A stretch of 64,000 nt of DNA from Actinomycetes bacterium (GTDB taxonomy: Bacteria; Actinomycetota; Acidimicrobiia; Acidimicrobiales; Palsa-688), in the NCBI GenBank assembly GCA_021838445.1, contig JAKCDU010000007.1, positions 46,970-110,969 of the forward strand, in the 5' to 3' direction. The notes under the pieces are model-generated. The model did not search any database. It saw only the letters and a program-made list of their open reading frames with translations, and was not told the DNA's origin. Positions 25,847-34,470 of this stretch are shown here, piece after piece (positions within the stretch are counted from its first letter, which is position 1; each line of letters begins with the position of its first letter). A program made the translations under genes and the position numbers.

Positions 25847-26620
25847 ATGACTTCGGATCGAATACTCCACGACAAGGTCGCCATAGTCACCGGCGCCGCC
25901 GGCGGCATGGGCCGGGCCATATGCCAGCTCTTCTCCGAGCAGGGAGCGTCCCTCGTCATCGCCGACATCGATTCCGACGGTGGCGAGGCGGCAGCCGAGG
26001 AGGCGAGAGTTGCCGGTGGCGCCGCCGAATTCGTCCGTACCGACGTCGGGTCGGCGGCCGATGTCGAAGCCATGGTGCGCACCGCCGTTGAACGGTTCGG
26101 GGGTCTGGACTGTGCGGTCAATGCCGCAGCTATCGAGTTCGAGATCGGTCCTCTCGCCGATTGTGACATCGAAGACTTCGACCGAATGATCCGAGTCAAT
26201 CTGCGCTCGATGTTCCTCTGCATGAAGTACGAGATCACGGCGATACTCTCCGGAGGGCGACCCGGGCAGATCGTCAACATCGCCTCCACCAACTCGTTTC
26301 GCCCCCAGACCAATCAACCGGCCTACACCGCGGCCAAACATGGTGTCCTCGGCCTCACCCGGAGCGCCGCCGTCGACTACGCCGACTCCGGCATCCGGAT
26401 CAATGCGATCTGCCCCGGTGCCATCGACACCCCCATGCTGCGCCACGCCATTGCCGCCCGCCAGCGTGACCCTGAGGACGTCGCTCACCGGTTGAGCCCG
26501 ATCCACCGCTTCGGCCGGCCCGACGAGATCGCCCAGGCGGCTTTGTGGCTGTGCAGCGACGACTCGTCGTTCGTACTCGGCCACGCCCTCGCCGTTGACG
26601 GCGGATACCTAGCCACCTGA
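25847..26620 (+). CDS. SDR-family NAD(P)-dependent oxidoreductase
   Basis: This classical short-chain dehydrogenase/reductase has 257 residues. The cofactor motif is TGAAGGMG (15-22), with an acidic IADIDSD after strand two favouring NAD. The catalytic pair is Tyr160 and Lys164 in YTAAK, with Ser upstream in IASTNS. The usual NNAG reads NAAA. Expected reaction: oxidation of a secondary alcohol or reduction of a ketone, substrate unknown. The next SDR gene follows 18 bp downstream, so the two form an operon. Confidence 0.9.
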   Translation: MTSDRILHDKVAIVTGAAGGMGRAICQLFSEQGASLVIADIDSDGGEAAAEEARVAGGAAEFVRTDVGSAADVEAMVRTAVERFGGLDCAVNAAAIEFEIGPLADCDIEDFDRMIRVNLRSMFLCMKYEITAILSGGRPGQIVNIASTNSFRPQTNQPAYTAAKHGVLGLTRSAAVDYADSGIRINAICPGAIDTPMLRHAIAARQRDPEDVAHRLSPIHRFGRPDEIAQAALWLCSDDSSFVLGHALAVDGGYLAT

Positions 26621-26638
26621 TCCTCCGGGAGTATCCCA

Positions 26639-27445
26639 ATGCCCATACCTGACTTCAGCACCACGCCTCTGAGTGATCTCATTTCCCTGGCCGGCCGCCG
26701 AGCCGTGGTCACCGGCGCGGCCAAGGGAATCGGCGCCGGCATCGCCCGCCGACTCGCAGAAGCCGGCGCGTCCGTGCTCGTCGGCGACATCGACGAGACC
26801 GGCGCGGCATCGGTGGCCGAGGGCCTGAACGCGGCCTTTGGGGGGCGCCACTCCCACTGTCGGCTCGACGTGGCAGACACCTCGACGCTCGCCGCAGCCG
26901 CCGACTGGGTGGTGAGCAACTGGGGTGGCCTCGAGATCTGGGTCAACAATGCCGGCATCTTTCCCTCTACCGGACCGGCCATGGACGTGACCGACGACTT
27001 CATCGACCGCATGTTGACGGTCAACGTGCGAGGCAGTTTCGCCGCAGCACGAGAGGCGGCCCGGCGCATGGATGCCGGCGGCGTCATCGTCAACCTGGTA
27101 TCCACCACCGGGTTCCATGCCGCTCCCGGTATCAGTGCCTACGTGACCTCCAAGCACGCAGTGGTCGGTTTGACCAAGAGCCTGGCGCTGGAGTTCGCCA
27201 GTCGGAACATCCGTGTCGTCGGTGTCGCCCCTACGGTCGTCGACACCCCCGGCGTCAGGGACCAGATGGAACCTCTGGCGGCCGCGGGGCTGGACATCGA
27301 GAAGACCATGGCCGGCAACCTGCTCGGCCGGGCCGGTGTACCCGACGACATCGCCAGGGTCGTGCTCTTCGCGGCGAGCGATCTGGCGGCCTTCGTCACG
27401 GGGAGCACCATTCCCGCGGATGCCGGATCGCTAGCCGGCCGCTGA
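26639..27445 (+). CDS. SDR-family NAD(P)-dependent oxidoreductase
   Basis: This 268-residue classical SDR has TGAAKGIG cofactor motif, VGDIDE after strand two (NAD preference), NNAG in WVNNAGIFP, catalytic Ser in LVSTTG and the Y-x3-K pair in YVTSK. It is the second gene of a two-SDR operon and ends in a hairpin shared with the convergent SDR at 27456. The substrate is unknown; adjacent SDRs often act on consecutive hydroxyls in terpenoid or steroid-type catabolism, which is inference only. Confidence 0.9.
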   Translation: MPIPDFSTTPLSDLISLAGRRAVVTGAAKGIGAGIARRLAEAGASVLVGDIDETGAASVAEGLNAAFGGRHSHCRLDVADTSTLAAAADWVVSNWGGLEIWVNNAGIFPSTGPAMDVTDDFIDRMLTVNVRGSFAAAREAARRMDAGGVIVNLVSTTGFHAAPGISAYVTSKHAVVGLTKSLALEFASRNIRVVGVAPTVVDTPGVRDQMEPLAAAGLDIEKTMAGNLLGRAGVPDDIARVVLFAASDLAAFVTGSTIPADAGSLAGR

Positions 27446-27461
27446 CCCGGCGCTGTCAGCG
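27440..27461. terminator. Bidirectional hairpin between convergent SDR genes
   Basis: CGCTGAC (27440-27446) and GTCAGCG (27455-27461) form a perfect 7-bp stem with an eight-base loop. The hairpin spans both convergent stop codons. No U-tract is present, as is common in actinobacteria. Confidence 0.55.
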
Positions 27462-28307
27462 CAGCCCGCGCTGTCCTCCCTGGAGTATCAGGGGGCGGGG
27501 GGCGGCGAAGGTCCCCTGACCCCTCTCGGCCGCCTCTTTGGAGCCGGTCGTCAGGCCGCCATCGACCACGATCGCCGTACCGCTCACAAAGCCGGCGTGG
27601 TCGCTCGACAGCCACAACGCCGCATGAGCGATGTCATCAGCTAGTCCAGCCCTACCCCTCAAGGGCGTCTTACGGTCCCGGAAGGTCTCGACCACCTGAT
27701 CGACCGCTGTGTGGTCGCCGAGGGCGACGTCGGCCGTCATGGCCGTGGCGTGGTTGCCCGGGACGATGGCAACCACCCTCACCCCCCAGGGCCCGAGCTC
27801 CGCCGCCACGTTACGGGTCAGGCCGATGATGGCCGACTTGGCCGCCGTGTACACGTGGGGTCCGAGGCCGCCCATGACCCCGGCGATGCTGGAAGTGGAC
27901 AGGATCACGCCGGACTCCTGTTGCTTCATCACCCGGGCCGCATGCTTCATCCCTAGGAACACCGAGCGCAGCAGCACGCCCATGGTGAATTCGTACTCAC
28001 TCAGGGGGATCTGGTCTATGGGCCCGACCGCGCCCACTATGCCGGCGTTGTTGAACATCACATCGAGGCGGCCGAACTGCGACACCGCTGCGTCGACCGC
28101 GGCGGCCACGTCGTCCTCCGAGGAGACGTCGGTGTGACGGAACACAGCCGACGGCCCGATGGATTCTGCGACCGCCCGCCCGAGCTCGTCCTGCACGTCT
28201 GCCACCAGCACCTTCGCTCCCTCCGCGGCCATCAACCGCGCCGTGGCCGCACCGAACCCGCTGGCCCCACCGGTTATCACCGCGACCCTGCCCTCGACCC
28301 TTCCCAT
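27456..28307 (-). CDS. SDR-family NAD(P)-dependent oxidoreductase
   Basis: This 283-residue SDR has ITGGASGFGAAT as cofactor motif, VADVQDE after strand two (NAD type), NNAGIVG, catalytic Ser in LSTSSIAG and YTAAK. The C-terminus carries about 25 extra residues (EAAERGQGTFAAPRPLILQ) beyond the usual VDGG end. It lies downstream of the nitroreductase and acyl-CoA ligase genes on the same strand and may be the last gene of that group. Substrate unknown. Confidence 0.9.
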   Translation of the reverse strand: MGRVEGRVAVITGGASGFGAATARLMAAEGAKVLVADVQDELGRAVAESIGPSAVFRHTDVSSEDDVAAAVDAAVSQFGRLDVMFNNAGIVGAVGPIDQIPLSEYEFTMGVLLRSVFLGMKHAARVMKQQESGVILSTSSIAGVMGGLGPHVYTAAKSAIIGLTRNVAAELGPWGVRVVAIVPGNHATAMTADVALGDHTAVDQVVETFRDRKTPLRGRAGLADDIAHAALWLSSDHAGFVSGTAIVVDGGLTTGSKEAAERGQGTFAAPRPLILQGGQRGLR

Positions 28308-28369
28308 GATGGCCTACCCCCTTCTCTCGCTCTTGGACCCCATCGCACACCACGCCCAGATCGGCGCCA

Positions 28370-29014
28370 TCACCACTGCTCCCAACGCACGACCGCCTCG
28401 AGCGGGAGCCGGGAGGCGGGCCTGAAAGCGGTACCGACGGTGTAGGCCACCGGGATCATGGCGACCTGGGCCACGGAGTCGTAGGGGATTCCCAGGATCT
28501 CCGCCGCCTCCCGCTCCCGAGCCAGGTGCATGGTGGTCCAGACCGTCCCGAGACCCCGGTTCCTGGCCGCGAGCATGAAGCTCCACACCGCCGGGACTAT
28601 GGATCCCCACCACCCCGCCTGCTCCGCAGACGGCACTCCATCGCGCCGTCCTTCCTGGCAGGGAACCACGATCCAGGGGGCGCGGTGGAAGTTGGCGGCC
28701 AGGTGGGCCGCCGAGTCCTGTACCTTCGGCCTGCGCTCGGCCCTGACGTCGCCGTCGGGATACACGACCGACCGTCCGGACGCGTAGAAGGCCTCGAAAC
28801 ACGAACGGTAGATCTCGGCCAACTGGCGGCGGCGCTCGGCGTCGGCGACCACGACGAACTGCCAGGACTGTCGGTTGGAGCCCGTCGGTGCCTGGATGGC
28901 CAGCTGCAGACACTCCTCGATCAGGGAACGCTCCACCGGTCGATCGAAGTCCAGCCGCTTGCGCACCGCCCGGGTGGTAGCCAGAACCTCGTCAGCACTC
29001 AGGTCAAGAGTCAC
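28370..29014 (-). CDS. Nitroreductase-family FMN protein
   Basis: The 214-residue flavoprotein of the nitroreductase fold has TTRAVRKRLDFDRPV at the N-terminus, a conserved QAPTGSNRQSWQFVVV FMN-binding segment, and SIVPAVWSFMLAARNRGLGTVWTT in the core. The C-terminal EILGIPYDSVAQVAMIPVAY is typical. Family members reduce nitro groups, quinones or enones, or dehalogenate. A weak copy of the island palindrome lies about 35 bp upstream (29049), so it may have its own promoter even though the ligase operon ends just before it. Confidence 0.88.
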   Translation of the reverse strand: MTLDLSADEVLATTRAVRKRLDFDRPVERSLIEECLQLAIQAPTGSNRQSWQFVVVADAERRRQLAEIYRSCFEAFYASGRSVVYPDGDVRAERRPKVQDSAAHLAANFHRAPWIVVPCQEGRRDGVPSAEQAGWWGSIVPAVWSFMLAARNRGLGTVWTTMHLAREREAAEILGIPYDSVAQVAMIPVAYTVGTAFRPASRLPLEAVVRWEQW

Positions 29015-29048
29015 GCGACGGGTCTAGCAGAAAGTCGACCGAGATGTA

Positions 29049-29064
29049 ACTGACCGATAGGTGG
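29049..29064. promoter_or_regulatory. Weak copy of the island palindrome (AACTGACC half-site)
   Basis: The left arm AACTGACC (29049-29056 region) is a perfect consensus half-site. The right arm GATAGGTG is poor. It sits directly upstream of the nitroreductase gene. Confidence 0.3.
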
Positions 29065-29079
29065 GTTCGCCGACTGCGG

Positions 29080-30612
29080 CTACTGGACCTGCTCCCAGTA
29101 CTTCGCCCGCAGTGCCCGCTTGTTCACCTTGGCCATGGTCGTGCGGCCCACACTGTCCACGATGTCGACCGACCGCGGGCACTTGTAGTGCGTGAGGCGT
29201 TCGCGGCAGAACGCGAGGAGCTCCGATTCGAGGGGAGGATTGGCTGGGTCCCGGGGCACGACCAACGCCTTGAGCTCCTCACCCATCTCGGCATTGGGAA
29301 TCCCTATGCAGGCGACATCCGCCACTCCGGGGTGCTGGACCAGAACCTGCTCGCTCTCAGCCGGATAGATGTTGACCCCGCCCGAGACGACCATGTCGGA
29401 GAACCGGTCGGTGATGTAGACGTACCCTTCCTCGTCCATGTAGGCGATCTCGCCCAGGCTGAACACTCCGGGAGCTATGTGCGCGGCTGCCGTCTTGGCG
29501 GGGTCGTTGTGGTAGACGATCCCCCGTCCGGTTCTGTCCCGGAAGAAGAGACGACCCTCGACTCCGGGAGGCACCGGCTCGTCGTCGTCGCCCAGGATGA
29601 GAGCCTCGAACGGCGGCAGGGTCCGGCCCACCGATCCGGGATGCTCCAACCACTCCTGGGAGGTGATGGAATTGGTGGTCCCGACCTCGCTGGCGCCGTA
29701 CGCTTCGAGGAGGACCGGTCCCCACCATTCGATCATGGCCCGCTTGACCTCCACCGGGCACTTGGCCCCGGTGTGGGTGATGAGCTTCAGCGACGAGACG
29801 TCGTAGCGCCTACGCGTCTCCTCAGGTAACGCCAATAGCCTGATGAAGTGAGTGGGGACCATGACCGATGTCTCGATCCGGTGCCGCTCTATAGCGGCGA
29901 GCGTCGCCTCCGCATCGAAGCGGCCCATGATCACCGACGGGATACCGGCGGCCAACAGCCTGGCCCCGGAGAGCGGCCCGGTGTGGTACATCGGGCCCAC
30001 GACGAGATGGGTCCCGTAGGCTGCGAACCGGTTCTCCTTCAGCAACTCGACGTGCTCGGCCACGGTCTTGCCGCCAGCGAACATCGTCGGCGGTAGATCG
30101 GTACCTTTGGGCCGGCCGGTGGTTCCGCTCGTGTAGAGCAGGTGCGGGCGGGGCTCGAGATCGGAAGGTGGATCCTCCGCGTCACCCGCCATCAGCCACT
30201 GCCGCCAGTCGATCAGCCCCGGCGTCGGCGGACATCGCCAACCAACCACCTGCTCCACACCGGCCTCGGAGGCCGCCTCGAGACCCCTGTCCGCCGTTTC
30301 GGGACCGACGAAGAGGATGCGAGCCGCAGAGTCAGTAAGTATGTAGGCCAGCTCCGAGGCCGTCAGGTGAAAGTTGCAGGGCACCGTTGACGCACCTGCG
30401 ATCAAGCCCCCGATGTGGGCGATAGCGGTCTCGTTGGCGTTCTCCGCGAACACCGCCACCCGACGGTCGGGCCCGAGGTCGCAGGCGAGCAGGCCATTGG
30501 CCACCCGGTTCATCAGCTCATCGAGCTCCGCCCAGCCGATCGCCGACCGACCGTCGTCGAGAGCGACCTCGTCGGGCCTGGCCTGGGCCAGAGCGCCCGC
30601 GAAGGTGGTCAC
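29080..30612 (-). CDS. AMP-forming acyl-CoA synthetase / ligase
   Basis: This class I adenylate-forming enzyme has 510 residues. The P-loop-like motif is LLYTSGTTGRPKG. Also present are LLEAYGASEVGTTN, GEIAYMDEEGYVYITDRFSDMVVSGG (the hinge D-R) and VNIYPAESEQVL. The usual catalytic Lys region near the end is VGRTTMAKVNKRAL, with Lys present. It activates a carboxylic acid as an acyl-AMP and then the CoA thioester. It starts at a GTG four bases after the E1-beta stop, so it is translated from the same mRNA as the 2-oxoacid dehydrogenase genes. The acid is unknown. Confidence 0.92.
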   Translation of the reverse strand: MTTFAGALAQARPDEVALDDGRSAIGWAELDELMNRVANGLLACDLGPDRRVAVFAENANETAIAHIGGLIAGASTVPCNFHLTASELAYILTDSAARILFVGPETADRGLEAASEAGVEQVVGWRCPPTPGLIDWRQWLMAGDAEDPPSDLEPRPHLLYTSGTTGRPKGTDLPPTMFAGGKTVAEHVELLKENRFAAYGTHLVVGPMYHTGPLSGARLLAAGIPSVIMGRFDAEATLAAIERHRIETSVMVPTHFIRLLALPEETRRRYDVSSLKLITHTGAKCPVEVKRAMIEWWGPVLLEAYGASEVGTTNSITSQEWLEHPGSVGRTLPPFEALILGDDDEPVPPGVEGRLFFRDRTGRGIVYHNDPAKTAAAHIAPGVFSLGEIAYMDEEGYVYITDRFSDMVVSGGVNIYPAESEQVLVQHPGVADVACIGIPNAEMGEELKALVVPRDPANPPLESELLAFCRERLTHYKCPRSVDIVDSVGRTTMAKVNKRALRAKYWEQVQ

Positions 30613-30616
30613 GTGC

Positions 30617-31615
30617 CTACTTGGCCGCCCGCCGGATGCCCTCGGCGATGTCGTTGGCGTCCACGACGAACATGCTCTCGAGCTCCGCCGCGTAGGGGAT
30701 CGGCACGTTGGGACCGGCCACCCGCACGACCGGCGACTGGAGCTCGCCGAAGAAGTGCTCGTTGATCAGGCAGGAGATCTCGGCGCCCAGGCCACCACGG
30801 CGTACCGCCTGGTGAGCAATGACGGCACGCTTGGTCCGGCCCACCGATCCTAGGATCGCCTCCTCGTCCATCGGCACCAGTGATCGCAGGTCGATCACTT
30901 CGGCTGAGATCCCTTCGGCGGCCACCTGCTCTGCGGCTTGAAGGGCGAACGACACCTCCCGCCCGTAGGTGATGACGGTCACGTCAGAGCCCGCTCGGGC
31001 CACGTTGGCCTTGCCGATGGGCACGGTGTACTCACCTTCTGGCACCGGGCCAGACACCCAGTAGTTGAGAGTCGGCTCGATGGTAACGACCGGATCGTCG
31101 TCGAATATGGCGGACATGAGGAGGCCCTTGGCGTCAGCTGGGTTGGATGCCACCACGACCTTCAATCCAGGGATGTGGGTGACCCAGGACTCGAGCATTT
31201 CAGAGTGCTGCGCGCCGAACTGCATGCCGGCTCCGGCGGCGGTCCTGATGGTGATCGGGACACCGGTCTGACCACCGGACATGTAGCGCAGCTTGGCCGC
31301 GTGGTTGGAGATCTGATCCATGGCCACTGCGAAGAAGTCCATGAACATGAGCTCGGCGACCGGGCGGAAGCCACCGATGGCAGCACCGATGGCAGCACCA
31401 ACGATGGCCTGCTCGGCGATGGGCGTCGACCTCACCCTGTGCTCCCCGTGCTTGGTCGAGAGCCCCTCGGAGATGTGGAAGACCCCTCCGCCGCTCGGGT
31501 CATCGACATCCTCTCCGAGCAGCAGAACCGTCGGATCCCGGTCCATGGCCAGATCCAGAGCTTCGTGGATGGCCTGGGCGGTAGTCAGCTTCCGGTTGGT
31601 CGGGTCCCCGCTCAT
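30617..31615 (-). CDS. 2-oxoacid dehydrogenase E1 component, beta subunit
   Basis: The beta subunit of a thiamine-diphosphate E1 heterotetramer (pyruvate, acetoin or branched-chain type) has 332 residues from the ATG at 31613-31615; the track start is over-extended. Family blocks include ALDLAMDRDPTVLLLGEDV, RVRSTPIAEQAIVGAAIGAA, QISNHAAKLRYMSGGQ, AGMQFGAQHSEMLESWVTHIPGLKVV and EVIDLRSLVPMD. The start overlaps the alpha-subunit stop by four bases (ATGA), giving coupled translation and equal dosage. No full-length E2 or E3 lies in the window. Confidence 0.94.
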   Translation of the reverse strand: MSGDPTNRKLTTAQAIHEALDLAMDRDPTVLLLGEDVDDPSGGGVFHISEGLSTKHGEHRVRSTPIAEQAIVGAAIGAAIGGFRPVAELMFMDFFAVAMDQISNHAAKLRYMSGGQTGVPITIRTAAGAGMQFGAQHSEMLESWVTHIPGLKVVVASNPADAKGLLMSAIFDDDPVVTIEPTLNYWVSGPVPEGEYTVPIGKANVARAGSDVTVITYGREVSFALQAAEQVAAEGISAEVIDLRSLVPMDEEAILGSVGRTKRAVIAHQAVRRGGLGAEISCLINEHFFGELQSPVVRVAGPNVPIPYAAELESMFVVDANDIAEGIRRAAK

Positions 31616-32610
31616 GCCGGCACCACCTCTCCCTTGTAGACATCCGTGTAGAGCTCCTCCGGCCCGGGTGGCGGACTGTCCAGAGCGAACTGCATGGCGT
31701 CGTCGATGCGAGCGGCCACCGCCGCCTCCACCTCGGCCAGTTCCGCCTCGCTGAAGTGGCCACCATCGAGCAGCCACTTGCGGTAGACAACCGCCGGATC
31801 GGCATCCATCGCCGCCTTGCGCTCCTCGGGAGGCATGTAGCGCATGTTGTCACCGAAGATGTGACCCCAGAAGCGGTAGGTCATGGCCTCGACCAGAGTC
31901 GGACCGCCACCCGAGCGGGCCCGCTCAACGGCCTCGGACGCCGCCCAGTAGGTCGCAACGGGATCGTTCCCGTCGACTGTGACACCGGGCATCTCGTAGG
32001 CCACCGACCGCTGCGCCACCTGGGTCGCGCTCGTGGCCCACTCGTAGCGGGTGTGCTCGCCGTAGCGGTTGTTCTGGCAGATGAAGATGACGGGAAGCTC
32101 CCACACCGCAGCGAGGTTCAGCGCCTCGTGGAAGGCGCCGATGTTGGACGCACCATCCCCGAAGTTCACGATGGTGACCTGGTCGGTCCCCTTGAGCTGG
32201 CTGGCCCAGGCCAGCCCATTGGCTATGGGAAGACCCGAGCCGACCACTCCTGTGGTGACCATCAGGCCGGAGTCGGGATGGGTGACGTGCATGGGGCCGC
32301 CCTTTCCCTTGCATGTGCCCGTCACCCGCCCGAGGAATTCAGCGAACAGTTCCCGGAGGGGAACCCCCTTGCTGATGTGATCGTGCAGGCCCCGGTACAT
32401 CGTGACGCAGTAGTCGTCCTGACGTAGCACCGCCCCGAAGGCGGCAGAGATGCATTCCTGGCCTTTGGGTGAGTAGTAGGTCGACCGCACCCTCCCACTC
32501 GTCAGAAGGGTCCGGAACCGCTCGTCGGCCACGTTGATCGTAGTGACCAATTCGAACATGCGTTCCAGCACGTCCCGCTCCGGCACCCGCTCGCTGGCTG
32601 CTTGACTCAA
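31612..32610 (-). CDS. 2-oxoacid dehydrogenase E1 component, alpha subunit
   Basis: The thiamine-diphosphate-binding alpha subunit has 332 residues. The cofactor motif GDGASNIGAFHEALNLAA ends with the QNN seen in the family. YYSPKGQECISAAFGAVL, YRGLHDHISKGVPL and KGGPMHVTHPDSGLM are also typical of acetoin/pyruvate-type E1. It is the first gene of a four-gene minus-strand unit (E1-alpha, E1-beta, ligase, possibly nitroreductase). The clear island operator at 32718 lies about 110 bp upstream and is shared with the divergent Rieske genes. Confidence 0.94.
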   Translation of the reverse strand: MSQAASERVPERDVLERMFELVTTINVADERFRTLLTSGRVRSTYYSPKGQECISAAFGAVLRQDDYCVTMYRGLHDHISKGVPLRELFAEFLGRVTGTCKGKGGPMHVTHPDSGLMVTTGVVGSGLPIANGLAWASQLKGTDQVTIVNFGDGASNIGAFHEALNLAAVWELPVIFICQNNRYGEHTRYEWATSATQVAQRSVAYEMPGVTVDGNDPVATYWAASEAVERARSGGGPTLVEAMTYRFWGHIFGDNMRYMPPEERKAAMDADPAVVYRKWLLDGGHFSEAELAEVEAAVAARIDDAMQFALDSPPPGPEELYTDVYKGEVVPA

Positions 32611-32717
32611 GGCACTCCCCCGTCGTCACTGGGACCGGGCCCATCGATCCCGGCTCGCCCGCCGGAATGCCCGGCGACCCCAAGATTCAAGCACGGATCA
32701 GGGCCCCTCACAAAACC

Positions 32718-32733
32718 TACTGAGCGGTCAATA
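32718..32733. promoter_or_regulatory. Island operator: TACTGAGC|GGTCAATA
   Basis: This 16-bp inverted repeat (TACTGAGC against TATTGACC read on the other strand) lies in the divergent gap between the E1-alpha gene and the small-protein/Rieske genes, followed by an AT-rich ATATATAG. It is one of at least six clear copies across the island. The rest of the gap (32611-32816) holds no gene. Confidence 0.65.
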
Positions 32734-32816
32734 TATAGTTGACTGTCCCGTGGGGCGTTGTTACCCTTGGCCAAGTTTCGGGCCGTCGCGCCTGGCCTCG
32801 GGGAGTAGATGGCCGC

Positions 32817-33050
32817 ATGAGAATGGTTCACCCTCTTACATCCGCCGTCTACGAGAGCCAAGAGGACGGCACCGTGAGAGTCACCGAGACCGACGGCCGT
32901 CAGGGATGGTTCACCCCACAGGGCGAACACATCAGGGGTGACCTGCGCGCTGCTGATCCCCACATCATCGACTGGGTCGGCGGCCCCCAGGCCCGCAAGC
33001 AGACGGGGCGACTACGCCTGGAGTCCCGTGGTTCGGGCGAATCGAGTTGA
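32817..33050 (+). CDS. Small hypothetical protein upstream of a Rieske oxygenase
   Basis: The 77-residue frame starts at the ATG at 32817 (MRMVHPLTSAVYESQ). It alternates short strands and turns (EDGTVRVTETDGRQGWFTPQG, then a His-Ile-containing DPHIIDWVGG), suggesting a small beta-fold or ligand-binding protein. No family recognised. It ends 19 bp before the Rieske start on the same strand and is probably translated from the same mRNA. Confidence 0.5.
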   Translation: MRMVHPLTSAVYESQEDGTVRVTETDGRQGWFTPQGEHIRGDLRAADPHIIDWVGGPQARKQTGRLRLESRGSGESS

Positions 33051-33069
33051 GTTCAGGGAGGCCCATCAC

Positions 33070-34449
33070 GTGACCGTCACCGAAAGTCCGGGTTCCGCCG
33101 GGGCCCGCAGCGCTGGTCCGAACGCTCAGGAGATCATGGCCGGGGACGGGGTGGCACCACCGGCGACCCTCCGCGTCCAGAGCCAGGTCGACATGGGGAA
33201 CTCCGATATCCCGGTCGAGCGGTACATATCGAAAGGGTTCCACGACCTCGAGGTGGAGCGGATGTGGGGCCGGGTTTGGCAGGTCGCCGCCCGCGAAGAC
33301 GATCTTCCCGAGGTGGGCGACACGCTCGTGTACGACATCGCCGACATGTCGTTCGTCCTGGTCCGGGTGCCCTCCGGGGAGATCAAGGCCTTCTACAACG
33401 CCTGTCTGCATCGTGGGACCCAGTTGCGCAGCCGTAGTGGCTTCACGCCCGAGCTGCGCTGCCCGTTCCACGGCTGGACGTGGAATCTCGACGGTTCGAT
33501 CAAGACGATCCCCTGCGAATGGGACTTCGCTCACCTGGACCGGGCCGAGCTCAGCCTGCCCGAGGCCAAGGTCGGCTCCTGGAGCGGATGGGTGTTCATC
33601 AATCCCGATGAGAGTGCCGGCTCGCTCGAGGATTATCTGGGCACCTTCCCCGAGCACTTCATCTGGGACCTGAGCCAGCGCTACAAGAGCCTCCACGTGT
33701 CCAAGCTCATAAGGGTGAATTGGAAGGCGTGCCTGGAGGCCTTCATGGAGTCCTACCACGTCATAGCCACGCACCCCCAGATCCTCACCTACCTGGGTGA
33801 CGCCAACACCCAGTACGACGTCTTCCCCGGCACCGGGCCGGGTCGACCCGGGTGGAGCCGGATGAACACACTGAGCGGGGTCTCGAGCCCTCATCTGGGC
33901 CGTCCCCTACCCCCCCAAGAAGTCCTTGCCGCCCAGCTCGCCTCCTACGGCGTGGAAGCCCCGCCTGTTCCAGAGGGCGAGACAGCCCGACGGGTGCTGG
34001 CCGAGACGACCCGGGCCGTCTTCGACCCGAAGCCTCGCAGCGTGCCCGGTGAGAAGTTGTCGGACTCCGAGGCGATCGACAACATCCTCTACTACATCTT
34101 CCCCAACTTTCAGCCCTGGGGCGGGATGAGCCCGATCAACTACCGGTTCCGACCAAACGGGAACGACCCTGACAGCTGCATCATGGACGTCATGCTCCTG
34201 AGCGATTACCAGGGAAGCGAGAAGCCCCCGTCGGCCAAGCCGATCCACCTGGGCTTCGATGACGACTGGACAGAGGTCGAGGAACTCGGCGCTCTGGCCA
34301 TGGTGTTCAACCAGGACGTCGGCAACCTACCCAGGGTGCAGCGGGGCCTGCGCGCAACTAAGAAGAAGGGCGTCAGCCTCGGGACCTATCAGGAGTCCCG
34401 CATCCGACAGATCCACCACGAACTCGACTACTGGATCAACCGGCCCTGA
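33070..34449 (+). CDS. Rieske non-haem iron oxygenase, alpha subunit
   Basis: This aromatic-ring-hydroxylating-dioxygenase-type oxygenase has 459 residues from the GTG at 33070, with an AGGGAGG ribosome site eight bases upstream. The Rieske 2Fe-2S ligands are C112-x-H114 and C131-x2-H134 (CLHRG, CPFHGW). The mononuclear iron site is in FMESYHVIATHP (H-x4-H). It needs an electron donor; the ferredoxin at 46070 is a candidate. Expected chemistry is ring dihydroxylation, monohydroxylation or demethylation. The LLM gene follows 21 bp downstream. No small beta subunit is adjacent. Confidence 0.92.
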   Translation: MTVTESPGSAGARSAGPNAQEIMAGDGVAPPATLRVQSQVDMGNSDIPVERYISKGFHDLEVERMWGRVWQVAAREDDLPEVGDTLVYDIADMSFVLVRVPSGEIKAFYNACLHRGTQLRSRSGFTPELRCPFHGWTWNLDGSIKTIPCEWDFAHLDRAELSLPEAKVGSWSGWVFINPDESAGSLEDYLGTFPEHFIWDLSQRYKSLHVSKLIRVNWKACLEAFMESYHVIATHPQILTYLGDANTQYDVFPGTGPGRPGWSRMNTLSGVSSPHLGRPLPPQEVLAAQLASYGVEAPPVPEGETARRVLAETTRAVFDPKPRSVPGEKLSDSEAIDNILYYIFPNFQPWGGMSPINYRFRPNGNDPDSCIMDVMLLSDYQGSEKPPSAKPIHLGFDDDWTEVEELGALAMVFNQDVGNLPRVQRGLRATKKKGVSLGTYQESRIRQIHHELDYWINRP

Positions 34450-34470
34450 CCGGTTGAGGAGGAAGGCAAG

